From NCBI GenBank assembly GCA_963855995.1, contig OY979719.1:7068001-7132000 (forward strand): DNA of 64,000 nucleotides. The letters run 5' to 3'. Each line of letters starts with the position of its first letter. The stretch's first letter is position 1. The notes below the pieces were generated by a model. That model was not told where the DNA came from. It did no database searches and saw only the letters and a list, made by a program, of their open reading frames with translations. Origin of the DNA: Muricea muricata (taxonomy: Eukaryota; Cnidaria; Anthozoa; Malacalcyonacea; Plexauridae). This document shows, in pieces, positions 24,447 through 34,562 of the stretch. A program made the translations under genes and the position numbers.

Positions 24447-25478
24447 GTTGGTTCAATAATTGTGTAGGAATGTTTAAAATTTTATGTTTATTTAAAATTT
24501 TAATGTTATATTCCGAACTTCGTTGCCAAGTTCGGAAGTTCGTCGCAAAGTTTTAAAGTTCATTTCAGAATTCGCAAGCCGGTTTGTAAACAAAGGCTGT
24601 GATTGGCTCCTGAACCCAAAGAGTTGACTCTATGACGTGACATGGGCAATGTGTGTCAGGCGGAGGAAAAAATTAGTATTCAAATATATGACGTAATATG
24701 GGTTGAACGTGGGGTAAAGCAAGGGGTGGCGTCATAATATATGCATGATGTCAGTCAAGGCTAGTTCGTGCAAGAAAGTCGTTAAAGTGTTATGTCATAA
24801 TAAACGTAACGTGAATAGCGTCTCTATAAATTGTATCATGCAGGCTCTTGTTAATTTATGTAAGCTTGTTTGACATTTTCGAATGGCTGCTGTTTGTTTA
24901 TCTACAATCTTAACCACAGCTTAGTTTATTTCTTGCTGTTTCACCGGTTGCTGTTTACTACTGTTTGGGCTCGCAGTTTTCGATCTACTTCTAGCTCATC
25001 ACCGTTTAACGTTTTTTGTCTGCAATTTGTAGTTTGTTTCTGCCGATTATCCACAGGCATGTTTATCTCTTAATTTTTTGTTTGCATCTTTATCTTCTAA
25101 TGGTACACTAATTCTAATTTTACTTTACTTTAACCATTTTTTTCGTTCGGTAGTCTGGCAAGGTTGGTACCAGAATAATGCAGGAACAGCCAGTTCAGCG
25201 TTTCTATTGGCCAGAAAAGGCAATCGACTGGCCAGAACCTGCATAATAAACATGCGACATTCTAGGTTCCGACTCGAGTGGCCCTTCTGTTTATTTCTAT
25301 TCTATATCCACTTCTCTACATGTTTACTACTTCAATTGGATTGCTAACTAGCTCACAACAGTGCAAATTGCTCAGATACAGGCATACAGCATCGAATGCA
25401 CTCCTTGTTCTCGTAAGAATCGGGTGTTCGACATCAAAAGTGACCACAATTCATGTTTTTATTGTGCATTTTCTGTAG

Positions 25479-25529
25479 ATGATGATGTTTCACCTTCAGA
25501 TCAGAACACAGGTGACAGCGCTGGAAAAG
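25479..25529 (+). CDS. Roco gene 51-nt exon, copy 2
   Basis: Encodes the same 17 residues as copy 1 (one silent change), with the same acceptor TTTTCTGTAG and a donor GTTAGT. Its flanks for some hundreds of bases resemble those of copy 1, so exon and intron were duplicated together. Confidence 0.7.
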
Positions 25530-25731
25530 GTTAGTTCAATAATTGTGACTTAATGCTCACTTTTATTATATACTGAAAAACAATATGTAGGAATCATTAA
25601 TTTAATTAGAAATGTTCAAAATTTTATGTTTATTTAAAAGAAACCTTAAAACTGAAGCAATCGTTATGGTCGACTTCAGGTCACTTTTCACTGTTATATT
25701 CCGAACTTCGTTGCGAAGTTCTAAAGTTCAT

Positions 25732-25835
25732 TTCAGAATTTGCACGCCGGTTTGTAAACAAAGGCTGTGATTGGCCTCTGAACTCAAAGAGGCCAATCAA
25801 ATGCTTAGTTTACAAACCGGCTTGCAAATTCTGAA
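25732..25835. repeat. Foldback, about 40-bp arms
   Basis: TCAGAATTTGCACGCCGGTT at left mirrors AACCGGCTTGCAAATTCTGA at right, continuing through TTTGTAAAC and GATTGGCCTCT. A weaker outer symmetry reaches about 25,683 and 25,862. Copy 1 of the duplication retains only the left arm region. Confidence 0.75.
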
Positions 25836-26545
25836 CATCACCGAACGTTAAAGTGAAAGGTCCGATAATAACAATTTTAAGTTTCGTAATTTTCACATTT
25901 ACAAGGCGTCTTAAGTAGTGATACCCACTCTTGAGTTCAAAGGATGCCGGCAAACGACGTGACAATAGAGTAACGCACCTTCAGCTATAACGTGACAGGG
26001 ACAATGTCTGTCAGGTGGCGGAAATAATTAGTATTCAAATATATGACGCAATATGGGTTGAACGTGGGGTAAAGCAAGGAGTGGGGTCATAATATCTGCA
26101 TGACGTCACTCAAGGCTAGTTCGTGCAAGAAAGTCATTAAAGTGTTATGTCATAATAGACTTAGCGTGAATAGCGTCTCTATAAATTGTATCATTCAGGC
26201 TCTCGTTAATCTATGTAAGCTTGTTTGACATTTTCGAACGGCTGCTGTTTGTTTATCTACAATCTTCACCACAGCTTAGTTTATTTCTCGCTGTTTCACC
26301 GGTTGCTGTTTACTACCGTTTGTGCCCACAGTTTTCGATGTACTACTAGCTCATCACCGTTTAACGTTTGTTTACAATTTGTTGCTTATTTCTGCCGATT
26401 ATACACAGCCATGTTTATCTCTTTAAATCTTTATCTTTTGATGATACACTAATTAACAATTAGATTACGAGCTCGAGATTTCTATGCGGTGATAGTTGAT
26501 GAGGGCGGAGCCCGAAGAAATCTCTATAGGAAGATGATTGTTTCG

Positions 26546-26583
26546 CTACTCGCTATCTATCGAGGAATATAGATAGCGAGTAG
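26546..26583. repeat. Perfect 15-bp-arm hairpin
   Basis: CTACTCGCTATCTAT (26,546-26,560) and its exact reverse complement (26,569-26,583) around an 8-base loop. Could be a small foldback core; the wider flanks are not symmetrical. Confidence 0.7.
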
Positions 26584-26704
26584 AGTAACCAATCAAATTA
26601 CAGCATTTGCAATAGTATACTAGTATGGTTCTACTAATTTGAATTAGTACTTTACTTTAACCATTTTTTTCGTTCTACAGTTTGGCAAGATTTGTAACAC
26701 CGTG

Positions 26705-26978
26705 TAGACCACTTGCACGTGACGTCACACGCAACGATTTCGTAGTTTAGCGGCCGTGTTGGGGCAAATTTAGAAACAAAATGTGTATTTTTCAAAGAAA
26801 ATATTAATACGCGCGGCGCGCGTGGTTTTTTAATGAAATATGGTGAAACTATGTTCATTTTTGAATTGCAGCTGTGCTTAACCGTGCTTTTTGCATTTGT
26901 TGACATTTCACACGACAAGGTTTGTCCTCCAATATGGCGGATAGCAACGGGATGTGTGACGTAACTGCAAGTGGTCTA
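26705..26978. mobile_element. TA-flanked MITE (TAGACCACTTGC termini)
   Basis: 274 bp bounded by TAGACCACTTGCACGTGACG and GTGACGTAACTGCAAGTGG plus TCTA. Arms of about 27 bp with two mismatches; TA at the outer border suggests a Tc1/mariner-type target. It contains TGACGTCA-like (CRE-like) palindromes in its arms and AATATGGCGG near the right end. No transposase. Confidence 0.75.
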
Positions 26979-27446
26979 TAGGGAATAAACAGTATGGCCA
27001 CTGAGCAGTGCAACATGTCCCCCTATTTTTATGCAATTTACTTGCCAGAATAAAGATGGAACAGCCAGTTCAGCGTTTCTATTGGCCAGAAAAGACAACT
27101 GACTGACCAGAACCTGCATAATAAACATGCGTAATGCCATATGCGCGGGAACACTAGGGTCTCGAATCGAGTGACCCTTCTGTTTATTTCTATTCTGTGT
27201 TGGTACTCCCACATCCAAACACAGGACACTCTCTTCGCGTGCCACCCGTAGCGTAACTCTTTACTTGACAAAGGTGTTTGAGTGTTATGGGCTTGTAATC
27301 ACCGAGCGTAAGGCAACTAATTGTTTTAGTATAAATTTCCAGGTGTTTTCAAATGATAATCAACTAAACTTTACAAAAATTCTCTTCAAGTTCATTACTG
27401 TATAAAAAAAGCAAAAAGCCATAGTCTCTGGCTATCACTTCAGAGA

Positions 27447-27817
27447 TAGCAGGCGGTTAGAGCGCGGACGAAGGATGGGAAAACCACCTGCGGAAAAACA
27501 ACAGTGAGTGACATAATTATTGGATCAATTGCTCAAAACATTCAACTGACCCCCTTCCCCCCTTTTCAATGTTGCTCATGTGGTGAGAAACTTCAGTAGC
27601 AACGGCTATCGTCTTACATGATGGCGCCAATAATTTTTCTGGTCGATATAGCAACATTGAAACGGGGGGAAGGGGGGTTTACATGTGAATTTTTACAAAT
27701 GCATTAAAAAATATCGTATTGATCTAAGTGTCCCAAATTTCAATGTCACTGATTGTAGCAGTTTTTTAATTCCCGTTTTTTCTCACCCTTCGCCCGCGAG
27801 CTAACCGCCTGCTACGC
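27447..27817. mobile_element. TIR element with a MITE nested in it
   Basis: Outer ends carry AGCAGGCGGTTAG...GCGGACGAAGGATGGGAA and the inverted TTCTCACCCTTCGCCCGC...CTAACCGCCTGCT (with mismatches). Within it, 27,549-27,679 is a separate foldback with ends ACCCCCTTCCCCCCTTTTCA and its inverse; that inner family recurs at 33,238-33,331. Confidence 0.75.
27549..27679. repeat. Poly-C/G-ended foldback MITE, copy 1
   Basis: CCCCCTTTTCAATGTTGC and its inverse GCAACATTGAAACGGGGGG bound a 131-bp foldback. The copy at 33,238-33,331 has the same core (CAATGTTG / CAACATTG) with CCTTCCCC ends. Small non-autonomous family. Confidence 0.78.
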
Positions 27818-28002
27818 AGGCTACTTCAGAGACAGTGAATCTCGACCAATCAGAATGCTGGAAAGTCAATAGTCACCTGGCAATTTATACTAATATGACA
27901 TAGCACTTTAATGACTTTGTTGCACGAACTTGGCCCAGCTCGCCTTGACTGACGTCATGCATATATTATGACGCTACCCCTGCTTTACCCACTGATCTGA
28001 AA

Positions 28003-28311
28003 ATAATAACCTGGATAAAGTTTCCATAGCTATAAAATCGAAGCCACTTTTGATGTCGAACACCCGATTCTTGGGACAATCCATGGCCCCAAATGATGAC
28101 CCCAAATCGGTAAATATTGACAAAATATGCACTTCTCTACATTTTTACTACTTAAATTGGATTGCTAAGTAGCTCAAAACAGTGCAATTTGCTCAGATAC
28201 AGCATCGAATGAGCTCCTTGTTTTCCCAAGAATCGGGTGTTCGACATCAAAAGTGGCCACGACGATTTTGTAGGCATAGAAACTCTATCCAGGTTATTTA
28301 ATTTCAGATCA
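28003..28311. repeat. Foldback, about 85-bp arms
   Basis: The left arm reads GATCTGAAAATAATAACCTG then TTTGATGTCGAACACCCGAT; both are mirrored at 28,215-28,311 (ATCGGGTGTTCGACATCAAA, then CAGGTTATTTAATTTCAGAT). The right half also matches 25,333-25,445, so the foldback probably arose by inverted duplication of local intron DNA. Confidence 0.78.
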
Positions 28312-28957
28312 ATGGCTTTAAATAGATCTAGTCTATTTAAAGTAACGTGATAGATCTGTAAACAAAATGTTATGTAGATGAAACGTGAAGCTGTTTTTTA
28401 AGACACGTGAATTATGAAAGCTGCCCCCTCCCCCCTGTGAAACGTGATCGACAATCCCCCCTTTATGACCCTCTTCTACTGAATGCGCACTCCTCCTGCG
28501 CTCAACTAATAACAATTTCCGGCATAACATATGAAGTCAAACTATTGCAGTGTAAAGCGATATGAGGGCAAAGCAGAAGACAATCTGCAAACTGTAATGA
28601 TAAGGCATGCTTCCGGTTTACACCTAACTTGGTCATGAGGTTCTTTTTTGTTTGGGAATTTTTTCTATTTACGTTCGTAAATTCGTTGCAAATTTCTCAG
28701 GGATTATTGCAAATTTTCCAAGCCAATTAACAACACCTCACTTGCTTGAAGTTCACCAAGAAAGTTTCTCACTAGGCTGCGGGATTGTGATTGTTTGTGT
28801 GAAGGTGCCATGTTTCACCAATAATATATATTCTAAACCAGCCCAGTGATCCAAACTTTTTATGTGAATATTTCATGCATACTAGAGATGTTTCGGTAAC
28901 GTTTCACAGGGGGATCAATTACTGCATGATGAGTTATTTCTAAGTTCTTAATTTAAC

Positions 28958-29097
28958 ACTTATTGACTGAGACCGAGGGAAACAGTATGTTTTGTGGACC
29001 CGAGACTGCCGATGTTTCCCGAGGCGAAGCCGAGGGAAAGATCGACAGTCTAGGGTCCACAAAACATACTGCTTTCCCGAGGTCTCAGTCAATAAGT
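28958..29097. repeat. Near-complete palindrome, about 57-bp arms
   Basis: ACTTATTGACTGAGACC at left and GGTCTCAGTCAATAAGT at right; the arms continue with CGAGGGAAA and AGTATGTTTTGTGGACCC towards a short GC-rich centre (TTTCCCGAGGCGAAGCCGAG). With so little spacer this is cruciform-prone. No ORF. Likely a MITE of unknown class. Confidence 0.85.
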
Positions 29098-29572
29098 ACT
29101 TTGTTATATATAGTATATGTGTTAAAGTGTAAATAATACACCGGTTATTGGAGTCAGCTTTGAAAACAAAACTAGATAAATGGGCTGCCTTTAAAAAATA
29201 AGAAAACATCACTGAACAGTTAAATATTTATTAATTTAAAAACATTCTTGAGCATGCGCTCTTCACTCATTTTAATGTTGACCGGTCAAAAAATGTTTTA
29301 ATGTTGACCGGTTGCCCTGTCGCCATAGCAATTGATAAGCATGACGTTTTGCGGACCGGCACGTGATGCGCTTTTGTCCAATCAGGAGACAGAAAAATTG
29401 AGCTTTGACACTAGCTATATAACAATAATTCTTATTGATTCTTATAATCTATAGTTGTTATCAGTGGAAAACGTGTTGTGATTTTGTACCACATTTCGTA
29501 GTCATGTCTAGTTTAAATTTTTCCTCCATTCGTTTACAAATAGCTCATGTTTTTATTGTGCATTTTCTGTAG

Positions 29573-29623
29573 ATGATGATGCTTCACCTTCAGATGAGGA
29601 TCCAGGTAACAGCGCTGGAAAAG
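29573..29623 (+). CDS. Roco gene 51-nt exon, copy 3
   Basis: Same splice borders (TTTTCTGTAG, then GTTGGT) and phase, but diverged: DDDASPSDEDPGNSAGK. The upstream intron of this copy (TGTTATCAGTG..ACGTG, TTTACAAATAGCTCATG) matches that of copy 1. No later exon of the gene can be identified before BEL/Pao sequence begins at 29.87 kb, so the 3' end of the gene is unknown. Confidence 0.65.
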
Positions 29624-29869
29624 GTTGGTTCAATAATTGTGACTTAATTTCATTTCGATTCATTACCAATAACTGCCGAAGCCTTCTTGGACGTTACTCT
29701 TTGTGACGTATCAGTCTTACCTTCGCCTCCGCGCGCTGACTTTATCTTGTCTTCTTCCGTGTCTGCGCACCGTATCTCTAATGGAAAGAGTTTCTGTGAA
29801 GGTCTTCCTATTGAACTTCACTTACCGTTTTTCACGTGAAGAACTCGAGCACATTACTGTTTCTGCCCA

Positions 29870-31010
29870 TCACGAGTTGTTCAACCTTGCCCATCGACTA
29901 CAATCCTCGTTGTAACTGCGACTCATCCCGAATGGAGAAAATATCTCCGACTTGAGTAGGTGATGTTCTGGTACTGTCTTTTCTCGAACGATAAAAATGT
30001 TGAGAAGATGCTCTCGCTTCCACCGTTGCAAAAAATGTTGAATTTTCTTTGCGATATACGCTGCACGCTTTCGAACTGCTAATTTACTGCTTTCACAGTC
30101 AAAGTTTTCAGGTTCTCGAACCTTACTGTCAGATAAATTCAACAGTCTTCAACTGATAATAAGATGTGCAGGCGTAATAGGCTCCTCGATGTCATCACTA
30201 TACGAGTATGTCAAGGGACGCGAATTCAAAACAGCCTCGATTTCTACGAGAATGGTAGATAATTCGCCAAATGACAACTGTGATTGTCCAAGCACTTTCT
30301 TTAGGCAAGTTGTAACTCCTTGGACCGTGCGCTTAAAAAATAGCCCCCACAGGGGGGATTTGGCAAGATTTTGAATCTCCACTCTATACCCTTGTTGACA
30401 AGAAAGTTCTTAACCTCTGGTATGTCGAATAGTCTTTGAAGTGCTTTTTTTTTCTTTGACTTAAACGTCTTAGTGTTATCCGAGACCATAAGGCGAGGAA
30501 GCCTACGACGTCTAACAAATCTTCTTAGACATAACAAGAATGTTTCTGCTTCGAGATTTGGAACAAGCTCCAAATGAACGGCTCTACTTGTGGCGCAAGT
30601 GAAAAGCGCCACATAAGTCTTAATCATTTTCTTTTCTTCATTGTTCCATAACCTTGCATAGAGTGGGCCAGCGAGATCTACTTCCACACAGGTAAACGCA
30701 TAATCTTCACGAACACGGCATGACGGTAAATCTGCTGGTGATTTTGGTACTGGATAACGGCTCTCTTAGAGTATTTCACAAACATAACACTTAGTACAGA
30801 CTTTACCGAAAGTACAGACTTTACCGTCACCCTTTCGTAATCCAAAACTTCGATCGAACTTCAGCTAGCGTTTTCTTCAAGCCATTATGAAGGACGCGTT
30901 CATGACAATATCGTATAATCAGAGTAGTGAGCCAATGATAACTAGACAATAAGACAGAAAATCTCGTAACATATGGACGTTCTGCATTACCCAAACGTCC
31001 CTTGTAACGA
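29870..31010 (-). pseudogene. BEL/Pao integrase, degraded
   Basis: Reading leftward: ERVLHNGLKKTLAEVRSKFWI (zinc-binding H2C2 region, about 30,835-30,905), then the core VDLAGPLYARL (first Asp), KTYVALFTCATSRAVHLELV and LMVSDNTKTFKSK (second Asp). The catalytic Glu block should follow near 30,330 but reads NPPCGGYFLSARSK, with frame problems. Next come GELSTILVEIEAVLNSRPLTY and PITPAHLI, and after a frame change LNLSDSKVREPENFD..RWKREHL to 29,870. Same element as the RT at 33.06-33.6 kb. Confidence 0.85.
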
Positions 31011-31046
31011 TCACTTGATCTTCAAGATTTCTGCAGTTTTAATTTC

Positions 31047-31495
31047 TGTCGCCGTAGCGCATTTGGAATCCGTAGACAGTCGGTAGCATCTTTAATGGTC
31101 GGTAGCATCATTGATCTCGATCTCAAGCCTATGTGTCTGGTAAAACTAATACATTTTTCTTTTTAAAATTTTAAATAATCCAATCCCTGATCCAAACCCT
31201 AAACCCAACCCATACAAAAATCGTATGAAAGGGAAATGATATAAGAAAAAAAGTTTGACGAACTTTAAAAACAAAAGAGCCTCGGGTGGGATTCGAACCC
31301 CTGCCTATTCGATTTGAAATCGCAAGCCTAAACGACTGAGCTAATAACGAGCGAGCTGAAAACCGTCAAAACAATTTCTATTTATAATAAAACTTCGTCT
31401 AATCGAGACGAGAGGAATCTGGGAACGAGATCAATGGTGCTACCCACCATTAAAGATGCTACCGACCGTCTACAGTTTCTAAATAAGCGTCGCCG
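31047..31495. mobile_element. TIR element with tRNA-like core (copy 2)
   Basis: Starts GTCGCCGTAGCGCATTTGGA and CCGTAGACAGTCGG, ends with the inverted CCGACCGTCTACAG and GCGTCGCCGTAG. Contains the tRNA-like block at 31,280-31,352 (minus). Inner repeats GGTCGGTAGCATC are also inverted. It sits within the BEL/Pao element, back to back with copy 3. Confidence 0.75.
31280..31352 (-). other. tRNA-like block (copy 2)
   Basis: Minus strand A-box TTAGCTCAGTCGTTTAGG-like and perfect B-box GGTTCGAATCC. The spacing and flanks equal copies 1 and 3. Not considered a functional tRNA. Confidence 0.65.
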
Positions 31496-31556
31496 TAGCA
31501 AATTTTTTTTCCGTAGACAGTCGGACAGATCATTGATAGTCCGACAGACCTTTAAG

Positions 31557-32231
31557 GTGGCTCCCTACACTTTTTAATAAAATAAAAAATACATAGTTTA
31601 AATAACAAATTTGAACAATAATTATTGTTTGTAGCAATTGAGTAAGCTGATTTGAATTCAGGAGCATATCAAGAGTCTTACGGTGATGGTTATAAATTTG
31701 TAAGTTACGTTGCCATGGCAACAGTAGCGTTTCAAAATGGCGGCTAAATCAGCTTTAAACTGAAATAACTTGTAAAAAAGCACGGTGACCCCCATTTTTT
31801 ATTTTCTTAAAAATTTTCTATTGACATAAGAAATATTTTTAGCGTTTTAGAAAAAATTCTGTTGATTGAAAGTTTTTTTATTCTAAGAATTCATGTTTTC
31901 CCAATTCAAAAAAAATTCAATCAACAGAATTTTTTCTAAATCGGTAAAAATATTTTGTATATCAGTAGAAAACTTTTAAGAGTATAAAAAATGGGGGTCA
32001 CCGTGCTTTTTTACAAGTTATTTCAGTTTAAAGATGATTTAGCCGCCATATTGAAACGCTATTGTTGCCATGGCAACGTAACTTAAAAATTCATAATTAC
32101 CACAATTAGACTCTTGACATGTTCCTCGACTCAAGTGGACCTGTTTAATTACTCCAAATAATAATTATTTGTCAGAAATATGACCTAAACTATGTATTTT
32201 TCGATTTGAATGAAAATTGTACGGAGCCACC
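31557..32231. mobile_element. TTAA-flanked foldback, 675 bp
   Basis: TTAA at 31,553-31,556 and 32,232-32,235. Ends GGTGGCTCCCTACA and inverted TGTACGGAGCCACC. Inside, a second long inverted pair (ACTTGTAAAAAAGCACGGTG.. and ..CACCGTGCTTTTTTACAAGT) makes the centre fold over roughly 200 bases per arm. The terminus resembles that of the 1.2-kb TTAA element at 49,196-50,391 (GGAGGCTCCCTACAGTT), so the two are related families. Confidence 0.85.
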
Positions 32232-32420
32232 TTAATGGTCGGTGGCATTATTGATCTCGATCTCATGCCTATGTCTCTGATCAAACTAATAGATTTTTCT
32301 TTTTAAAATTTTAAATAATCCAATCCCTGACCCAAACCCTAAACCTAGCCCTTACAAAAATCGTATAAAAGTAAAAAAATATAAGAAAAAAAGTTCGACG
32401 AACTTTAAAAATAAAAAAAA

Positions 32421-32493
32421 CCTCGGATGGGATTCGAACCCCTGCCCAACCTATTTGAAGTCGCACGCCCAGACGACTGAGCTAACAACGAGC
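32421..32493 (-). other. tRNA-like block (copy 3)
   Basis: Minus strand A-box TTAGCTCAGTCGTCTGG and perfect B-box GGTTCGAATCC, 3' end CATCCGAGG. The closest of the three to a tRNA in sequence; the acceptor pairing is still partial. Confidence 0.68.
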
Positions 32494-33059
32494 TTGCTGG
32501 GAACCGTCGAAACAATTTGTATTTATAATACAACTTCGTCTAATCAACACGAGAGGAATCTGGGAACGAGATCAATGATCTGTCGGACTATCAATGATCT
32601 GTCCGACTGTCTACGGAAAAAAAATTTACGTCGCCGTAGGTGAACCAGTATGACACGGTTTCCTTTGGATGCGGTTGACAAACCTCAATACATAAGAGTC
32701 TGTGGAATCTGGATACACGTTTAGGATCAATTAAGTATATTAAATTGAATTGAGTATTCACCAAGCTTGTAGTTGGTAGACCTCGTTGTTTCAGCCTTAG
32801 TTCTTGATATCATTCGTCTGAAGGTTGGGAAAGAGTCTTAGATGCTGGCCATTTACTTTCATCGCAAACCAACCTCGAAGGACCATGTAACCAAGTGCCG
32901 CAGCTCTGTAGCTGTGATGCCTTTGCTCTTCGCAAAGAAATATCTGCTGGGCTGTCACTTCCCGGTGTATTGTTTTCCCTTGAATCCAAAACAATGCGGT
33001 GATTACGTGCGTCCTACAGCTTGAGGTAGGTCGCAAAATCCTTGTCATCTGTTTGCTCT

Positions 33060-33600
33060 CCTGTGCTTAGATCATGATTTCCTTGGGATTATCACTGCTT
33101 GTATCATCATGCCAAAGAAAACGAAGAACATCTCGATCACAGAGACCATTAAGAAGGCTTTTTGAATGTCCGCGATCAGTGTCGACTTGTTGATCTTCAA
33201 TCCTGGACAAAATATATTGCAAAAATGGCATTTTATTCCCCTTCCCCTAATATCAATGTTGTTTGCGCCAATACACCTGTTTTTACGCGAGGATTTTCCG
33301 GAAAATAGCAACATTGATATAGGGGGAAGGACAAGCATACCTAAGAATTAAATATAGTAGACAAATAACTATATGACGAAAAATAAGAAAGCAAAATAGG
33401 TTTTGCCAAACTATTTTGTCCAAGATTGTTAAATCGCATCAATGCATCAGCTATCTCTGGCAGAAGCACGGGCCTTTATACTAGCATTTATTTAGAAATG
33501 GATTGTTATCAGCCTTTGCCGAGGCGTCATAGACGATTCTGAGCTTTGTAGTATTCTTGTCGCGTTTGATGACTGGATGGTGGGAAATAAGTAGTATATG
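33060..33600 (-). pseudogene. BEL/Pao reverse transcriptase fragment
   Basis: Reading leftward: HHPVIKRDK with TTKLRIVYDASAKA-like codons (33,500-33,590), CLYKGP and LMRFNNLGQ blocks, then after a MITE STLIADIQKAFLMVSV (motif A, Asp in ADIQKAF) near 33,130-33,185. Several frame changes. Gives, with the integrase at 29.9-31.0 kb, one minus-strand BEL/Pao element. Its upstream part ends near 33.59 kb, where the Polinton-like element begins. Confidence 0.78.
33238..33331. repeat. Poly-C/G-ended foldback MITE, copy 2
   Basis: CCCCTTCCCCTAATATCAAT and inverted ATTGATATAGGGGGAAGG, 22-bp arms, inside the BEL/Pao RT sequence. Same family as 27,549-27,679. Confidence 0.8.
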
Positions 33601-33790
33601 TACGCCACTTTAGCTCACACTTCCCCCAAATCCTGCTGGGTCACTATACACTATAAATTTTAAAAAATGCTGACGTCATCAAAAAATTCCAAGATGGCGG
33701 TCGGGAAAAAAATTCCTTAAAAATTTCCTAAGGAATTTTCAAAAAAAAAATCGCGAAAATATTTTTTCCATTTTTTGAAAAAGTAGAACA
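33600..33790 (+). promoter_or_regulatory. Left leader of the Polinton
   Basis: Between BEL/Pao remains and the first viral ATG. It holds CCAAGATGGCGGTCGGG (a YY1-type AAGATGGCGG word), TGACGTCA at about 33,671, and a palindrome AAAATTCCTTA (33,709) / TAAGGAATTTT (33,739). Likely part of the terminal inverted repeat plus the promoter of the first gene; inferred from position. Confidence 0.45.
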
Positions 33791-34276
33791 ATGTCTTTCA
33801 ACCCTGAACTTATTCAAGTCTCAAAATCTAACGACAAATACATCAATTTGGCCCACGGCAAAGACAGCATTACGTTTGCTTTAAAAGAATGTTATTCTCA
33901 TTTTGGGTTATCATTCAACAAGGAATTTAGGAATTATTTAATCGGTATTAACATTAAAGACAAGCTTTTTTCAAGATTAAAAGCCGTTGAGGAGAAAGCC
34001 GAGACGTTTTTAGGTGGTCCATTAACCAAACCGCTTTTGCGATGTCTTGTCGAAAAAGACGTTTATAAAACTTTGTATTTGAAACTAAAACCGGGTCAAT
34101 TTGACGAAGGCATGTTGGACGTAAAATCTGTCGTGGTTTCTGGTTTCTTCACGATAACTGCGATTTACAAGGGTTACGAGCACCCATCTCTTTTGGTCCG
34201 CGTCGACGAACTCGAAATAAAAAAGGCCCCTCCACGTGAAAGACCCAGGGTTAAGGCCTTATGCGAAGACGATTAA
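33791..34276 (+). CDS. Hypothetical Polinton protein, 161 aa
   Basis: First viral gene, intact. Soluble, basic-acidic, with a C-terminal half rich in beta-type residues (VKSVVVSGFFTITAIYKGY, LLVRVDELEI). Located just before the polymerase, where a DNA-binding or replication accessory role would make sense; an OB-fold single-strand DNA-binding protein is one guess without motif support. The start ATG follows the leader palindrome. Codon use (ACG, CGT rich) matches the other viral genes. Confidence 0.7.
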   Translation: MSFNPELIQVSKSNDKYINLAHGKDSITFALKECYSHFGLSFNKEFRNYLIGINIKDKLFSRLKAVEEKAETFLGGPLTKPLLRCLVEKDVYKTLYLKLKPGQFDEGMLDVKSVVVSGFFTITAIYKGYEHPSLLVRVDELEIKKAPPRERPRVKALCEDD

Positions 34277-34316
34277 AAAAATCGCGGTTTTAAAAAAGTG
34301 TTTTCACAAAAAAACA

Positions 34317-34517
34317 ATGAATAGTAAACTTAAAAACCGTATAAAACATTTGGAGCTTCAGAAGAAAGCAAGCGAATTTCGTTTGAGGGAAGGTAAAAAA
34401 TATACACGGGACGAATTGATAATATTGGCAAAAGTAGCAGGTATCCACAATCTTGAGAAGGCTAACAAACGTTGTCTTGCATTGATTCTTGGGATAGAAT
34501 TACCCAAAAAAGCATAG
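34317..34517 (+). CDS. Small hypothetical Polinton protein, 66 aa
   Basis: Begins MNSKLKNRIKHLELQKK and contains KKYTRDELIILAKVAGI followed by a basic helix (EKANKRCLALILGI), which looks like a small SAP-like or helix-extension-helix nucleic-acid-binding fold. The ATG at 34,317 is preferred over the upstream in-frame codons because those overlap the previous gene. A palindrome (34,528-34,554) follows its stop. Confidence 0.65.
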   Translation: MNSKLKNRIKHLELQKKASEFRLREGKKYTRDELIILAKVAGIHNLEKANKRCLALILGIELPKKA

Positions 34518-34527
34518 AAATCAACAA

Positions 34528-34554
34528 ATTTTAAAACCTTTAAGGTTTTAAAAT
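34528..34554. terminator. Intergenic palindrome 1
   Basis: ATTTTAAAACCTT, one base, then AAGGTTTTAAAAT: a perfect 13-bp-arm palindrome between the 66-aa gene and the polymerase start at 34,563. One of seven such hairpins at viral gene ends; probable 3'-end processing or termination signal. Confidence 0.6.
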
Positions 34555-34562
34555 ATGAATAA

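Larger units (their letters stand above)
24483..26450. repeat. Tandem segmental duplication in Roco introns
   Basis: About 24,483-25,080 and 25,690-26,440 are two copies of the same intronic DNA (shared phrases include TATATTCCGAACTTCGTTGC, GTATTCAAATATATGACG and TTTGACATTTTCGAA). Together with the two 51-nt exons this shows duplication of a unit of about 1.1 kb. Smaller related pieces are repeated at 25,180-25,310 versus 27,058-27,195, and an inverted piece lies at 27,905-27,985. Confidence 0.8.
31486..32642. mobile_element. TIR element with tRNA-like core (copy 3), split
   Basis: Left TIR GCGTCGCCGTAGCAAATTTT and CCGTAGACAGTCGGACAGAT; right TIR is the inverse, ending ACGTCGCCGTAG at about 32,638. 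Interrupted at 31,553-31,556 by a 675-bp TTAA foldback, after which the unit resumes with TGGTCGGTGGCATTATTG. The tRNA-like block lies at 32,421-32,493 (minus). Confidence 0.78.

Noticed and set aside
32660..33060. Separate gene in 32,797-33,048 (minus)
   Set aside because: The frame has no recognised domain and lies between BEL/Pao RT and integrase remains; most likely degraded BEL/Pao sequence.
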